Shown in pieces: positions 63,370 through 64,000 of a stretch of 64,000 nt of DNA; the stretch's first letter is position 1, and every line of letters begins with the position of its first letter. The stretch is from positions 1-64,000 of the forward strand of contig CAMYZE010000002.1 of assembly GCA_947303805.1 (NCBI GenBank), in the 5' to 3' direction. This stretch comes from an uncultured Clostridia bacterium. GTDB taxonomy: Bacteria; Bacillota; Clostridia; Lachnospirales; Lachnospiraceae. Below the pieces are notes generated by a model. The model was not told the DNA's origin. It was given only the letters and a program-made list of their open reading frames with translations, and ran no database searches. The translations under genes and the position numbers were made by a program.

Positions 63370-64000
63370 TTACCATCCAAATCTTCCGAAGTTTCTGAAT
63401 ATATCATCAAAGTCTTCAAATGGATCATAGTAATTACCATTATTATTTTGTGGGTTATTTTGATTCTGTTGATTGTCTTCAGTCTTCTTTGTTTCCGTTA
63501 CAGTCTTTTTTGCTAATTTTACTTTAAATTCTTTTTCAATATAACTACCACCATCCAATCGTTTAACCTTAATTGATACTTCTTGCCCAGCTCTTGTGTA
63601 TCTTAATAAGTCTTGTAGTTCAGAAACAGTTTTAACTGTTTGATCATCAAATGAGATTATTATATCTTTTTCTCTTAATTCCGAATTCTTTGCTGGAGAA
63701 TCATCACTAATTTTAAATACATATATTCCTTCTGGCATGTCTAAACTTTCTGCAGTTTGAGCATCAATATTTCTTGCAGTAATACCTAATTGCCCTTGTT
63801 CAGATTCTGGTATAGTTTCACGGTCTCTTCTCTTTGACATTGTTTCAATAACATCAGCAGCAACATTTATAGGAATTGCATACCCCATACCTTCAATTGC
63901 ATTTCCAGAGCTTTTTGCAACATTAATACCAATTAATTCTCCTCTTAAATTAAGTAGAGCACCTCCGGAATTACCAGGGTTGATTGCTGCATCTGTCTGA
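63370..64000 (-). CDS. HtrA/DegP-type serine protease (partial, 5' end outside window)
   Basis: The frame extends to the right edge, beyond an internal ATG at 63888. It reads QTDAAINPGNSGGALLNLRG near the edge: GNSGG holds the catalytic Ser of the trypsin-like domain, of which His and Asp lie outside the window. Then VAKSSGNAIEGMGYAIPIN and a PDZ domain (about 65-165, GQLGITARNI to SIKVKRL). The C-terminal tail has KETKK and a Gln/Asn-rich stretch, ending in GRFGW. An envelope quality-control protease is likely. About 209 residues visible. Confidence 0.93.
   Translation of the reverse strand, partial: QTDAAINPGNSGGALLNLRGELIGINVAKSSGNAIEGMGYAIPINVAADVIETMSKRRDRETIPESEQGQLGITARNIDAQTAESLDMPEGIYVFKISDDSPAKNSELREKDIIISFDDQTVKTVSELQDLLRYTRAGQEVSIKVKRLDGGSYIEKEFKVKLAKKTVTETKKTEDNQQNQNNPQNNNGNYYDPFEDFDDIFRNFGRFGW

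Overview
The window reads as a chromosomal segment of a low-GC, AT-rich Gram-positive bacterium of the Firmicutes (Clostridia-like). Signs of this are the split transketolase, NlpC/P60 and DegV proteins, a CvfB-type S1 protein, the plsX-acpP-rnc-smc and rpsB-tsf blocks, consensus SigA-type promoters, a lipoprotein with a Gram-positive style lipobox and very A/T-biased codon use. TGA is used as a stop. I cannot name the species. Almost everything is housekeeping; I see no CRISPR array, insertion sequence or intact prophage.

Layout. Positions 1-617 are a decayed edge: the 3' end of a possible SDR gene, a DUF5131-like (phage Gp37/Gp68) relic with an in-frame stop, a terminator, a promoter and an 18-codon relic resembling the start of a TMEM175/DUF1211 protein. 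On the plus strand follow the two transketolase halves and gltX, then a perfect promoter with a leader hairpin, rplU-rpmA and a terminator, then obgE-nadD-yqeK-rsfS. From about 7.45 kb most genes are on the minus strand. A recombinase and a TtcA-like gene (7.45-9.26 kb) have their own promoter. A long cluster runs from murA (27.0 kb) down to an ABC transporter (9.3 kb): murA, degV, NlpC/P60, transaldolase, secA, prfB, an ACT protein, ycxB-like, tsaE, tsaB, rimI, rnz, tsaD, a frameshifted ispD, tmRNA, der, and a fused substrate-binding/permease protein with its ATPase. Next comes a nadE/trmH-like/membrane protein/queH cluster, divergent from a plus-strand tcdA-like gene, followed by tRNA-Ser.

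The second long minus-strand unit runs from a promoter at 50.9 kb to a bidirectional terminator at 31.6 kb: rpsB, tsf, rpmF, plsX, acpP, rnc, smc, pyrH, frr, uppS, cdsA, a PLP enzyme, cvfB-like, ftsE, ftsX, an M23 hydrolase, an S41 protease, tRNA-Arg(CCG), folD and uvrB. The third starts at a TTGACA/TAAAAT promoter at 63.3 kb and ends at a terminator at 50.9 kb: a lipoprotein, an O-antigen-ligase-like protein, a polyprenyl-phosphate sugar transferase, a GT2 glycosyltransferase, trkA, trkH, a sugar (GHMP) kinase, ileS and an SGNH-type secreted protein. A partial HtrA-type protease closes the window.

How they work together: translation and ribosome assembly (rplU, rpmA, rpsB, tsf, frr, obgE, rsfS, der, prfB, tmRNA, gltX, ileS), tRNA modification (t6A by TsaB/D/E, a TcdA-like dehydratase, TtcA-like, QueH), division-linked wall hydrolysis (FtsEX plus M23), phospholipid and undecaprenyl supply (plsX, acpP, cdsA, uppS), NAD synthesis (nadD, nadE) and surface polysaccharide.

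The most unusual items are: (1) a two-gene amino-acid transporter whose substrate-binding domain looks circularly permuted (C-half before N-half) and whose ATPase carries an extra C-terminal domain resembling an RsbW-type ATPase; (2) a two-domain NAD synthetase without the glutaminase cysteine; (3) an Smc protein with arms of unequal length; (4) an ispD frameshifted in a homopolymer; (5) an apparently leaderless tcdA-like gene; and (6) L27 without its cleavable extension together with absence of the Prp protease gene.
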